Shown: positions 42,603-51,148 of the stretch, piece after piece
Numbering within the stretch: the stretch's first letter is position 1
How the letters are laid out: each line of letters begins with the position of its first letter
Assembly (NCBI GenBank): GCA_000306725.1
Contig: CP003083.1
Coordinates: 3,008,770-3,072,769, forward strand
Reading direction: 5' to 3'
Length of the DNA: 64,000 bases
From: Methanolobus psychrophilus R15
GTDB lineage: Archaea > Halobacteriota > Methanosarcinia > Methanosarcinales > Methanosarcinaceae
Translations under genes and position numbers: made by a program
Notes under the pieces: model-generated
What the model saw: only the letters and a program-made list of their open reading frames with translations
The model's database searches: none
Told to the model about the DNA's origin: nothing

Positions 42603-43502
42603 TCAGGTTAAATCATTGAGTTTCCCGAAATGCTTCTCGTACCTTTCCTGCATCTCTTTCCAGGAAGGCAGGTCAGTCTGGCAGCCAATGCTCTGCACCG
42701 CAAATGAAGCAACTGTGGCACCTATCCTGCCACAGATCTCAAGAGGGTAGTTGCGGGTATATGCCAATAAGAAGCCAGCCCGGTAGGCATCGCCTGCACC
42801 CGTGGGGTCAACAGCCTTCACGGGGACTATGGGGATGTTCATAGATTTCCCTGAATTATGTATGATACTTCCTTTGGCGTCGTATGTAACGACTACAGTA
42901 TCGATCATGGACAGGATCTCCTCAAAGGTTTTACCGGTCATCTCGCATACACGCTGGATCTCATGCCTGTTGGTGAAAAGTATATTCGTGTTCTCAAGGA
43001 TGCTCTCGAGGTTTTCCCTGGAATAGGTTATAAGGTCCTGTCCGGGATCGAAAGAAACGAACCTGGCTTTTTTTGCAATCCTTGCATTGAATGTTGAGTC
43101 TGAGGTTGCCAGGTGTACGAAATCGATCACCGGTGGCTCCAGTTCTTTAAGGTGGACAGATGCACCCCAGTCGAAATAGGTGCTCTGGCGATGTTCCCTG
43201 TCAGTGAACACAAAGGCCCTTGTGCACTTTTCATTTGCGTACCTGTACAGGAGCGAGAGGTCAACCCTGTGGTCCTGCAGTTCTGCTTCATAGCCACTTG
43301 AACCAAAATCACCGCCGACCGCTGAGACGAGCTGGCAGCTTCCGCCAAGTCTTGCAATCCCGATGGCAATATTAGCGGCGCCTCCGCCAAAATATTCATG
43401 ATATTCTATGATAGGCTGGGATTCGTTGTGTACAGCTATGTCCTCAACATCGAAAAGAAGGTCTATGGCCGCATGGCCGACAATGGTGATGACCTTTTCC
43501 AT
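42603..43502 (-). CDS. PfkB-family sugar or nucleoside kinase
   Basis: Ribokinase-fold kinase of about 300 residues. Seen are the N-terminal substrate-binding GGGAANIAIGIARLGG region and the C-terminal DPTGAGDAYRAGF signature containing the catalytic Asp. Archaeal members phosphorylate nucleosides or sugars with ATP; the substrate cannot be told from sequence. ATG 43502 is preferred to the in-frame TTG at 43517. It is the last gene of a leftward cluster after DUF555, 18 bp downstream of it. Confidence 0.85.
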   Translation of the reverse strand: MEKVITIVGHAAIDLLFDVEDIAVHNESQPIIEYHEYFGGGAANIAIGIARLGGSCQLVSAVGGDFGSSGYEAELQDHRVDLSLLYRYANEKCTRAFVFTDREHRQSTYFDWGASVHLKELEPPVIDFVHLATSDSTFNARIAKKARFVSFDPGQDLITYSRENLESILENTNILFTNRHEIQRVCEMTGKTFEEILSMIDTVVVTYDAKGSIIHNSGKSMNIPIVPVKAVDPTGAGDAYRAGFLLAYTRNYPLEICGRIGATVASFAVQSIGCQTDLPSWKEMQERYEKHFGKLNDLT

Positions 43503-43520
43503 GTTCTTGCCTGCCAAAGA

Positions 43521-43862
43521 TTATTCGAACTCTTCGACGTCCACTACATCCAGAGGTACATCCCTGAGCGCTCTCCCGATAACTGATTTTGCAATCCTGG
43601 CAGCATGCTCGTCACTTTCCGCATCAAACACCTTCATCTCCAGGACAAGACCTACAATGGCAGTGTTGGCTGCAACGAAAACGCTGCTGAAAGGTCCATT
43701 ACAGGACGGGCAGAGCGTGGTCCCGATATCGACCTCCACATAATCGAGCTTAGGGTTAAGGCGTTTCCCGGCTTCTGAAATAGCAACACCAATAGCGTCA
43801 TCACCGGACTTAACATCTCTGACCAACCAGGCAGCTTCAAGCGTAACATGATAATTCGTCAT
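43521..43862 (-). CDS. DUF555/UPF0212 family protein
   Basis: It starts [19 protein letters not shown] and contains C-P-S-C ([11 protein letters not shown]), matching this small euryarchaeal family of unknown function. ATG 43862 is chosen because family members begin at this position; an in-frame GTG or ATG lies 18 bp upstream. It lies between DUF357 and the PfkB kinase. Confidence 0.82.
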   Translation of the reverse strand: MTNYHVTLEAAWLVRDVKSGDDAIGVAISEAGKRLNPKLDYVEVDIGTTLCPSCNGPFSSVFVAANTAIVGLVLEMKVFDAESDEHAARIAKSVIGRALRDVPLDVVDVEEFE

Positions 43863-43908
43863 ATTTTCTCTCCGATTCACATCTCTTTCTTCTTCAGTTA
43901 TTAATTAC

Positions 43909-44190
43909 TCAAATGGTAAATAGAACATCGTCATCAACATCGAACAGGCCAAGCCTTGCACCTGCATCCAGCCAGGCATGCCCGTAACTGAAACACACAA
44001 GGGCGTTCACTGGATCATTATTTTCCATAAAGTGCAGTCCGTCACTATAGTATGAAGTGGCCATCGTACGATAGTCCATGGCTACAGTATACATGTGGGA
44101 CCTGTCTATGGGGGCGACCCTGGCCTTCTCAAGCGCAGCCCCCAATAGGACCTCATATCTCTTAACCTTTTCATTCAGTTCCGCAGCCAT
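43909..44190 (-). CDS. DUF357 family protein
   Basis: This 93-residue all-helical protein (KVKRYEVLLGAALEKARVAP, YYSDGLHFMENNDPVNALVC, FSYGHAWLDAGARLGLF) is characteristic of the archaeal DUF357 family. The helical hairpins resemble a TPR- or HEPN-like arrangement. It is 21 bp downstream of the HerA-like gene. Function is unknown; co-occurrence with HerA suggests a link to DNA processing, but this is inference. Confidence 0.82.
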   Translation of the reverse strand: MAAELNEKVKRYEVLLGAALEKARVAPIDRSHMYTVAMDYRTMATSYYSDGLHFMENNDPVNALVCFSYGHAWLDAGARLGLFDVDDDVLFTI

Positions 44191-44211
44191 GCAATATCAC
44201 TCATTACTAAT

Positions 44212-45918
44212 TTATTTGCCGCCTCCGAATATACGGGTGAACAGTTTGCCACCCTCATTTCGAGGAGGGCGGGAAGGCTGCCTCTTTGGAGGAGGGGGGG
44301 TAGTTTGCTCTTGCTGTTCCTGCACTGCAGGGCTCTCTATACGTAGCGGAGGTGACACCGGTGTCGCCTGTGCTGGCGGCACGTAGGTTTGCTGTGCCTT
44401 GACAACAGGGACCCTGGTAGCAACCTCCGGCTCAGGGATCGGGCCTTTTGTCTTTGCCGCTTTGAGAACGTTCACGGATTCTCCTCCATGCTTTGACTTT
44501 CTGATGCGTATGTCTACAAGTATGGGCCTTTCGATGTCGTTGCTTACAAGCATGGCAACACCTGCCGGCAGTCTCATGAGCTCGTCCTCCACATAGGAGC
44601 TTACGCCTTCAAGGCCTTTGCTGATAGCTTTGAGGTCGTTGGGGTTTGTGACCTTCATGATAATCTGGGTGCCACATTGGGAAAGGACGTTCTTGTCCAC
44701 CCTTGCAGGACGCTGGGATATCACCATCATGCCAAGACCGAATTTCCTGCCCTCAGATGCAATGGTCCTGAGAATATCAGTGCTTACAGTCTTACTGAAG
44801 CCTTTTTCCGGTGCGTAGTTATGAGCCTCCTCGACGACAAGCATCCCGGGAGGTATGCGGTCCAGTTTCCTTGCCTCAAACATTGCCGAGCAGATCTGTG
44901 AGACTATCATGCTCTGCATGTCAGGCGCCACGCCCTTGAAGTCAATAATGGAAGCCCGGCCCTTGCGGACAAGTGCCTCTATCGGAGTCGGATTTGGCGA
45001 GAGGATGCCGGCCTCATTGATGCCCTCAAGCATGCTGATGACGTTCCACCTGGCTTTGCTCTTATCGTTACTGACTGCAAAGATGATGTCTTCCAGCGTG
45101 TATGTTTCCATTTCCGCCCTGAGCTTCTGTATCGCCTCGTAGAGTATTCCGGTGTGAGTGGTATTGAAATTGTCCGGGAAAATGGAAGTCAGATCCTTTA
45201 CCGTGAGATTCATGCCGTTAAGCCTGAACAGCTCATCTGCAGCAGGATTTACTGCCTTGCTGGCAGGGGTGTACACAGTGACCCTGTCTGCATAGGACTT
45301 CGGTGCTATGCCATACTTTTTGAAGGCTTCCGCGTCTTCCGGTGCCTCAACCTTAAGAGATGCATATTCGCTGTGAGGATCCAATATAAGGAGTGGAATA
45401 TCGCGGTCAAGAAGCTCCTCCAGCAGCACCGCGGCAGTATAAGATTTTCCGCTTCCGGTCTTGGCAAGGATGCTGCAGTGCTTTTGCACAAGGCTGTTGA
45501 CACTTAGTTGGACCTTGATGCCGGTGCCCTCCAGCAGGCCGATATTCATGTCCTCGCCGGAAAGCCCCAGTACGGAACGTATGAGACCTTCATCAGCCAC
45601 GTAGATAAGGTCCCCGGGACTGAAAGGAATAACAGGGGACCTGAGCATCCCATCGCCATCGCGGGTGCCGATCACTATGGCCTCGGCCACGATCCTGTCA
45701 TCACTTTTGTCCTTTCGCTGTCCGCTCTTTGCTTCTTCCAGTGTGAAGGAATCGCTTGAGCGTGTGATAGATAATACCTGTGCGAGCACCCAGCCGTCGG
45801 TCTCATGCCAGGCTTTTATATATGCGCCTCTATGGACTGCTGTACTGTCTGAGACAAGCAACTTGAATTCCAGAGTTCCTGTCTCTCCAAAGATAACGCC
45901 TACTGAACCTCGAACCAT
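44212..45918 (-). CDS. herA: HerA-type DNA translocase/helicase
   Basis: The 568-residue protein has an N-terminal HAS-barrel-like domain, Walker A AKTGSGKSYTAA, Walker B LVVEEAHNYAPE and the FtsK/HerA-type ASEGRKFGLGMMVISQRPAR segment with the arginine region. HerA works with the NurA nuclease and Mre11-Rad50 in DNA end resection; nurA is not in this window. The last 80 residues are Pro/Gln-rich and probably unstructured, ending basic (PPRNEGGKLFTRIFGGGK). It is the first gene of the leftward cluster with DUF357, DUF555 and PfkB. Confidence 0.85.
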   Translation of the reverse strand: MVRGSVGVIFGETGTLEFKLLVSDSTAVHRGAYIKAWHETDGWVLAQVLSITRSSDSFTLEEAKSGQRKDKSDDRIVAEAIVIGTRDGDGMLRSPVIPFSPGDLIYVADEGLIRSVLGLSGEDMNIGLLEGTGIKVQLSVNSLVQKHCSILAKTGSGKSYTAAVLLEELLDRDIPLLILDPHSEYASLKVEAPEDAEAFKKYGIAPKSYADRVTVYTPASKAVNPAADELFRLNGMNLTVKDLTSIFPDNFNTTHTGILYEAIQKLRAEMETYTLEDIIFAVSNDKSKARWNVISMLEGINEAGILSPNPTPIEALVRKGRASIIDFKGVAPDMQSMIVSQICSAMFEARKLDRIPPGMLVVEEAHNYAPEKGFSKTVSTDILRTIASEGRKFGLGMMVISQRPARVDKNVLSQCGTQIIMKVTNPNDLKAISKGLEGVSSYVEDELMRLPAGVAMLVSNDIERPILVDIRIRKSKHGGESVNVLKAAKTKGPIPEPEVATRVPVVKAQQTYVPPAQATPVSPPLRIESPAVQEQQEQTTPPPPKRQPSRPPRNEGGKLFTRIFGGGK

Positions 45919-46045
45919 TTTTCATCCCTCTATTCTTGGTCTGTATTATATGTTTCTCACGTATTATTATATTTTCCCCGGCAGGCAAGTTCCTTTTTAG
46001 TATATTCCAATGCCAGTTCCTTCAATCCGTATTCAATCCTTTTAT

Positions 46046-46849
46046 TCAATCCTTAATATCTTCAATAATGGATGAAGGAGCCCCGGCAAGCTTTACAAGG
46101 GCTTCGGCTTCGACAAAGTGTAATGATGCAGGGATGACCAGTATGTGCAGCGGGGCACCGAAATCGCTGTCCCTGAGCAGGTGTGCGTAGCCTGCCTTTA
46201 CTATGGGTTCCGGTGAGCCGGCCCTGGAAATGCCAACAGCAAGCGCGTTATCCATGATTCCTTCGCCTCTTTTTTTTTCCACTTCCATTAGAAGAGCAAG
46301 CGCCTGATTCACTGTCATGTAGCCTTTTTCCCGATCGATATCCAGGAACATGAGCGTGTGCATGTTGTGCTGCCTGTTGAGCTTGATCGTGTCATAGGGA
46401 GTCTCGGAAACGACAGTAACGCCTCTGCTGCTGGTGTATGGATGAGGTATGGTGGAAGCCTTCCCGAAACGGTAATTCTGCAGGCCGGAAAGTCCGCAGA
46501 TGGCTGATGCAATGGAAGCCCCGTGAATGAGCCGGGTCGTGATACCCGCATCCTGTGCCCGCAGGCGAAGGTCGACATGGGTGGTGGAAACCATGGTGTC
46601 CCCGCCTGTCAGGAAAACAACATCCTTGTCTGCTGCCTGGTCCAGCCAGCCGGGATCCTGTTCCACGTCTTCCCTTAAGAGGATATGAACCTTCTTTCCG
46701 TATAGTTCCTCCAGCTTTTCAATGGTCGTGCCCATGAGCACCGAAGTGTAGAACTCTGCAAAGACCATGTCTGCCCGCTGTATGGCTTCAAGACCTTTTA
46801 GAGAGATATCTTTTTCATCGAAGAGACCCAGTCCTATGAAAGTAAGCAT
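46046..46849 (-). CDS. dphB: Diphthine synthase
   Basis: MLTFIGLGLFDEKDISLKGL, then YTSVLMGTTIEKLEELYGKK, FLTGGDTMVSTTHVDLRLRA and the GKASTIPHP region are those of the S-adenosylmethionine-dependent methyltransferase that methylates the modified histidine of elongation factor 2 on the way to diphthamide. ATG 46849 gives the conserved start; an upstream in-frame ATG at 46867 adds six residues. The length of 267 residues fits the family. Confidence 0.92.
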   Translation of the reverse strand: MLTFIGLGLFDEKDISLKGLEAIQRADMVFAEFYTSVLMGTTIEKLEELYGKKVHILLREDVEQDPGWLDQAADKDVVFLTGGDTMVSTTHVDLRLRAQDAGITTRLIHGASIASAICGLSGLQNYRFGKASTIPHPYTSSRGVTVVSETPYDTIKLNRQHNMHTLMFLDIDREKGYMTVNQALALLMEVEKKRGEGIMDNALAVGISRAGSPEPIVKAGYAHLLRDSDFGAPLHILVIPASLHFVEAEALVKLAGAPSSIIEDIKD

Positions 46850-46916
46850 GCTCTGGATAATGACCATTTATATGTTAAATGTTTTGAATTCCCCGTGCTT
46901 GCAGATGCAATCGCAA

Positions 46917-46928
46917 CATTTTTATAGA
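46917..46928 (+). promoter_or_regulatory. Promoter of the thermosome gene
   Basis: CAACATTTTTATAGA combines a purine/C-rich BRE-like stretch and a TATA box, about 73-83 bp before the start codon. Confidence 0.55.
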
Positions 46929-47000
46929 ACCACATACAGTTAGTTTCACTCATACAGTAATTATGATCATTTCAATTTCATTGATTGGAGGTTTGGAATC

Positions 47001-48635
47001 ATGGCAGGACAATATGGCGGTCAGCCCGTTATCATTATAGATCCAAGTAAAGAGCGTACCACTGGAAGAGATGCATTATCAGTCAACATTGCTTCTGCAA
47101 AGGCAGTTGCCAATATAGTCAAGTCTACCCTTGGCCCAAAAGGCATGGATAAGATGCTTGTTAACGTGGTAGGCGATATCACTCTCACGAACGACGGAGC
47201 GACGATCCTTCAGGAAATGGACATCGAGCACCCTACCGCAAAGATGATCGTAGAGATTGCCAGCACCCAGGAAAAGTCAGCAGGTGATGGTACGACCAGC
47301 GCAGTAGTTATGGCAGGTGCGATGCTTGAGAAGGCTCAGGAACTGTTCCTGCTCGGAGTACACCCGACGGTCATCGTCAAAGGCTTCAGCATGGCAACCG
47401 AAAAGGCCCTGCAGGTCCTTAATGACTATGCCATCAAGGTCGACAGGAATGACCGGGAAGCACTTAAGCAGATAGCTATGACCTCTATCACCGGGAAGGC
47501 CTCTGAAATGGCAAACGAGCACCTTGCAGGAATCTGCGTGGATGCCGTACTCGCCATACAGCAGGACGGTAAGGTCAACATCGATGATGATATCGTGATC
47601 GCAAAGGAAGTCGGCGGCTCCATCGATGACACTGAGCTCATAAACGGCATTTCCATCAGGCAGGAGGCTCTTCATCCTGAGATGCCACACCGTATAGAGA
47701 ATGCAAAGATCGCGCTCATAGACACCGAGCTCACTTTCGGCAAGACCGCGACCAAATCCAAGCTCCATGTAGAAAGGGCTGAACAGCTCCAGGAGTTCAA
47801 GGAACAGGAGAGAGCTAATTTCAGGACCACTATCCAGAAGATCATTGATACCGGTGCTAATGTCGTTATCTGTTCCAAGGCCATGGATGACTATGCATTG
47901 CACTTCTTCAAGGAGGCAGGCGTATATGCCACCAGGCGTGTCAGGGAAGAGGATATGATGATGCTGACCCGTTCTACAGGTGCATCCCTTGTGAGGAACA
48001 TCCCGGAAATGACAGCCAGCGATCTGGGATATGCGGAACTTGTGGAGCAGGAAAAACTCGGTGAGGAGAAGACCTATATCAAGGGATTCAGGGACGCCAG
48101 GACCATGACCATTCTGGTAAAAGGCGGTACCGAGCATGTTACCGATAATATCGAGCGTGTCTTTGACGACGCACTGCGCGTCGTAAAGTGCGTGTTCGAG
48201 GATGGAACAATAGTTCCAGGCGGAGGAGCATCCGAGATCGAGGTCGCACAGAAGCTGCGTGCATACGCTGCCAGTGTGCAGGGACGTGAACAGATGGCCA
48301 TTGAAGCATTCGCATCAGCCATCGAGGAGATCCCAAAAGCCATCGCAGAGAACTGTGGTTTTGACGCTATCGACATGCTTCTGAATCTGCGTGCCAGCCA
48401 CGGCACCATGAAATATGCAGGTATCGACATACAGACCGGCGGTGTCTCAAATATGTATGATAAGGGTATCATCGACCCCCTCAGGGTAAAGACCCAGGCC
48501 ATCAAGTCAGCCGCAGAAGTTGCCAGCATGGTTCTGCGTATTGACGACATGCTCCGCGCCAGGGAAAAGGACATGATGGATGTAGCTCCCGAGCACAACA
48601 TCCACAATTATGATATGAGCGGAATGGGAATGTAA
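47001..48635 (+). CDS. thsA: Thermosome (group II chaperonin) subunit
   Basis: The 544-residue protein folds other proteins in the cytosol as a double-ring ATPase. It shows the family signatures [37 protein letters not shown]-site GDGTTSAVV, and [15 protein letters not shown] near the C-terminus, ending with a Gly/Met tail (MSGMGM). ATG 47001 follows GGAGGT. A perfect hairpin directly after the stop probably ends transcription. It stands alone, as thermosome genes usually do. Confidence 0.97.
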   Translation: MAGQYGGQPVIIIDPSKERTTGRDALSVNIASAKAVANIVKSTLGPKGMDKMLVNVVGDITLTNDGATILQEMDIEHPTAKMIVEIASTQEKSAGDGTTSAVVMAGAMLEKAQELFLLGVHPTVIVKGFSMATEKALQVLNDYAIKVDRNDREALKQIAMTSITGKASEMANEHLAGICVDAVLAIQQDGKVNIDDDIVIAKEVGGSIDDTELINGISIRQEALHPEMPHRIENAKIALIDTELTFGKTATKSKLHVERAEQLQEFKEQERANFRTTIQKIIDTGANVVICSKAMDDYALHFFKEAGVYATRRVREEDMMMLTRSTGASLVRNIPEMTASDLGYAELVEQEKLGEEKTYIKGFRDARTMTILVKGGTEHVTDNIERVFDDALRVVKCVFEDGTIVPGGGASEIEVAQKLRAYAASVQGREQMAIEAFASAIEEIPKAIAENCGFDAIDMLLNLRASHGTMKYAGIDIQTGGVSNMYDKGIIDPLRVKTQAIKSAAEVASMVLRIDDMLRAREKDMMDVAPEHNIHNYDMSGMGM

Positions 48636-48652
48636 GAGGGCTTACCCTCTTA
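48633..48652 (+). terminator. Hairpin after the thermosome gene
   Basis: TAAGAGGG-CTTA-CCCTCTTA, 8-bp perfect stem that includes the stop codon, followed by TCATTTC. Confidence 0.6.
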
Positions 48653-48963
48653 TCATTTCATACTTTCACTTATTTTATGCAGCTTAATACCCCTGAGAGA
48701 TTTTTCGTAGTCAGCACCTGCTTTTTAATTTCCTTTTCTGATTCAGTGATTTGTAAAGGATAAATACCTGCCTTTTTTGGATCTCCTTGTGTTTTCTTCT
48801 ACTATTTCCAGACCTTCCTGAGCTTAAGGCATCCAGGTCACGTCAATCGAATGTTACGAAGAGGCGAAGTCTTTTATATTAACCTTATTATATATTTCGC
48901 ATTGGAAAAATCTTGCCGTCCCATGGCAAAGGAAATCTAACTGGATCAAAAGAGGGTTAATCT
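48653..48963. other. Intergenic region upstream of the surface-protein locus
   Basis: Nothing is seen except AT-rich TTTTATATTAACC and TTATATATTTCGC sequences (about 48872-48901) that could be the promoter, and a GAGGGTTAA stretch just before the start codon. Confidence 0.45.
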
Positions 48964-50259
48964 ATGCTTAATAACAAGTCGTTACTGAATGTTACTTCCA
49001 TTACGGGCCAAGGTAAAAAGAACTCAATTCCGGGCACTTTGCGTGACACGCAAAACATGTGCTCCTCCGGCAGGAAAAAGTATCCCAGGAACCAAAATCT
49101 AGTCCTTGGTGTGTGTTTTTTTCTAACATGCATCACTCTATTGTCATCTTTCGCATCAGCAGGTACTGCTCCTGTAGCAGACTTCACCTCTAATGTCACT
49201 TCCGGTGCATTTCCGCTCTTAGTGAACTTCAACGACCTGTCCACCAACGACCCCACCGGCTGGGCCTGGTACTTCGGCGATGAGGATATGTCAGGTGCTT
49301 GGACAGAGATGAACTCAAGTGCTGGCTGGTCTGAAAGATATGGGCACAGCAGCGTAGTGCTTCCCGATAGTAGTATTGTGTTAATGGGCGGTTTCGATGG
49401 CAGTACTAAAAATGACACTTGGCGGTCAAACGATAACGGCACAACGTGGACTTTAATCAACTCCAGTTCCGGCTGGTCTGCAAGATATTTTTTAAGTAGT
49501 GTTGCACTCCCCGACGGCAGCATCATTCTCATGGGGGGTTATGACGGTGGCAGCTATAAGAATGACACTTGGCGTTCCACTGATAACGGTGCAACCTGGA
49601 CTTTGATCAACTCCAGTTCGGGCTGGCCTGGAAGATTTGAACACAGCAGTGTTACACTCCCTGATGGCAGTATTGTGCTAATGGGTGGTGCCAACAGCGC
49701 TAACTTGAATGATACGTGGTGTTCTATGGATAGCGGTGCAACCTGGACCGAGGTTAATTCCAGTTCGGGCTGGCCTGCAAGATATGGACACAGCAGCGTA
49801 GTGCTTCCCGATGGTAGTATAGTACTCATGGGTGGTGAGGACAGTGGCAAAATGAATGATGTCTGGCGATTAACAACAGCCGGTTCCTCTGAGCAGAATC
49901 CTTCACATACTTATACTGAGGCTGGAACCTATCAGGTAACACTGCAGGCATATAACTGCTGTAGATACAACAGCATCATACGGACCGATTACATCACCGT
50001 AACTGAGCCATTGGCACCGGTAGCAAACTTCACTGCTGATGTCACTTCCGGTAATTCTCCACTCCCTGTCTCTTTCACCGATCTGTCATTGAACAGCCCA
50101 ATCGGCTGGGCCTGGTACTTCGGCGATGAGGATATGTCAGGTCTGGACTTTGATGAACTCAAGCTCCGGCTGGGATGCAAGGTCTTCTCACAGCAGTGTT
50201 GTTCTTCCCGACGGCAGTATCATGCTTATGGGCGGTTATGCCAGCTCAAGGCTGAATGA
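48964..50259 (+). CDS. Surface protein locus, segment 1: signal peptide and first PKD with nested Kelch/BNR repeats
   Basis: After an N-terminal hydrophobic signal (LVLGVCFFLTCITLLSSFAS) comes the first half of a PKD domain (VADFTSNVTSGAFPLLVNFN ... WAWYFGDEDMSG). Four units of about 49 residues follow, each with HSSV-x-LPDGSIVLMGG (Kelch-like) and ST/SNDNG-x-TW (BNR/Asp-box). The second half of the same PKD then resumes (SSEQNPSHTYTEAGTYQVTL ... DYITV). A second PKD begins at about 50020. The frame is lost at about 50142, where CAGGTCTGG lacks two bases compared with CAGGTGCTTGG at 49291; the remaining codons to 50259 are out of frame. Confidence 0.75.
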   Translation: MLNNKSLLNVTSITGQGKKNSIPGTLRDTQNMCSSGRKKYPRNQNLVLGVCFFLTCITLLSSFASAGTAPVADFTSNVTSGAFPLLVNFNDLSTNDPTGWAWYFGDEDMSGAWTEMNSSAGWSERYGHSSVVLPDSSIVLMGGFDGSTKNDTWRSNDNGTTWTLINSSSGWSARYFLSSVALPDGSIILMGGYDGGSYKNDTWRSTDNGATWTLINSSSGWPGRFEHSSVTLPDGSIVLMGGANSANLNDTWCSMDSGATWTEVNSSSGWPARYGHSSVVLPDGSIVLMGGEDSGKMNDVWRLTTAGSSEQNPSHTYTEAGTYQVTLQAYNCCRYNSIIRTDYITVTEPLAPVANFTADVTSGNSPLPVSFTDLSLNSPIGWAWYFGDEDMSGLDFDELKLRLGCKVFSQQCCSSRRQYHAYGRLCQLKAE

Positions 50260-51148
50260 CACATGGCGCTCTGAGGATGAGGGTGCAACCTGGACCGAGG
50301 TCAACTCAAGCTCCGGCTGGTCTACAAGGCATTCTCACAGCAGTGTTGTTCTTCCCGACGGCAGTATCATGCTTATGGGCGGTTATGCCAGCTCAAGGCT
50401 GAATGACACATGGCGCTCTGAGGATGAGGGTGCAACCTGGACCGAGGTCAACTCAAGCTCCGGCTGGTCTACAAGGCATTCTCACAGCAGTGTTGTTCTT
50501 CCCGACGGCAGTATCATGCTTATGGGCGGTTATGCCAGCTCAAGGCTGAATGACACATGGCGCTCTGAGGATGAGGGTGCAACCTGGACCGAGGTCAACT
50601 CAAGCTCCGGCTGGTCTACAAGGCATTCTCACAGCAGTGTTGTTCTTCCCGACGGCAGTATCATGCTTATGGGCGGTTATGCCAGCTCAAGGCTGAATGA
50701 CACATGGCGCTCTGAGGATGAGGGTGCAACCTGGACCGAGGTCAACTCAAGCTCCGGCTGGTCTACAAGGCATTCTCACAGCAGTGTTGTTCTTCCCGAC
50801 GGCAGTATCGTGCTCATGGGTGGTCGTGGTAGCAATTATCTAAATGACACATGGCGGTCCACTGATAACGGTGCAACTTGGACCGAGGTCAACTCAAGCG
50901 ACGGCTGGGATGCAAGAAATGGTCACAGCAGTGTTGCGCTTCCCGACGGCAGTATAGTCCTGATGGGCGGCTACGATAACACCGACAACTATAAAAATGA
51001 CACATGGCGGTCCACTGATAAGCGCAACCTGGACTTTGATGAACTCAAGCTCCGGCTGGGATGCAAGGTCTTCTCACAGCAGTGTTGCGCTTCCCAACGG
51101 CAATATCGTGCTCATGGGCGGTACGGGTCCGGGCATGTTCAGCGATAA
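50126..51148 (+). CDS. Surface protein locus, segment 2: Kelch/BNR repeats with four near-identical 147-bp units
   Basis: This continues the second nested propeller. It opens with WTLMNSSSGWDARSSHSSVV, then three units almost identical in DNA (147 bp, 49 residues; SRLNDTWRSEDEGATWTEV), then two diverged ones. The correct frame ends near 51022, where ACTGATAAGCGCAACC is two bases shorter than the expected ACTGATAACGGTGCAACC, and the next segment supplies the seventh blade. Seven units in this domain would make a regular seven-bladed propeller. Confidence 0.7.
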   Translation: MRICQVWTLMNSSSGWDARSSHSSVVLPDGSIMLMGGYASSRLNDTWRSEDEGATWTEVNSSSGWSTRHSHSSVVLPDGSIMLMGGYASSRLNDTWRSEDEGATWTEVNSSSGWSTRHSHSSVVLPDGSIMLMGGYASSRLNDTWRSEDEGATWTEVNSSSGWSTRHSHSSVVLPDGSIMLMGGYASSRLNDTWRSEDEGATWTEVNSSSGWSTRHSHSSVVLPDGSIVLMGGRGSNYLNDTWRSTDNGATWTEVNSSDGWDARNGHSSVALPDGSIVLMGGYDNTDNYKNDTWRSTDKRNLDFDELKLRLGCKVFSQQCCASQRQYRAHGRYGSGHVQR

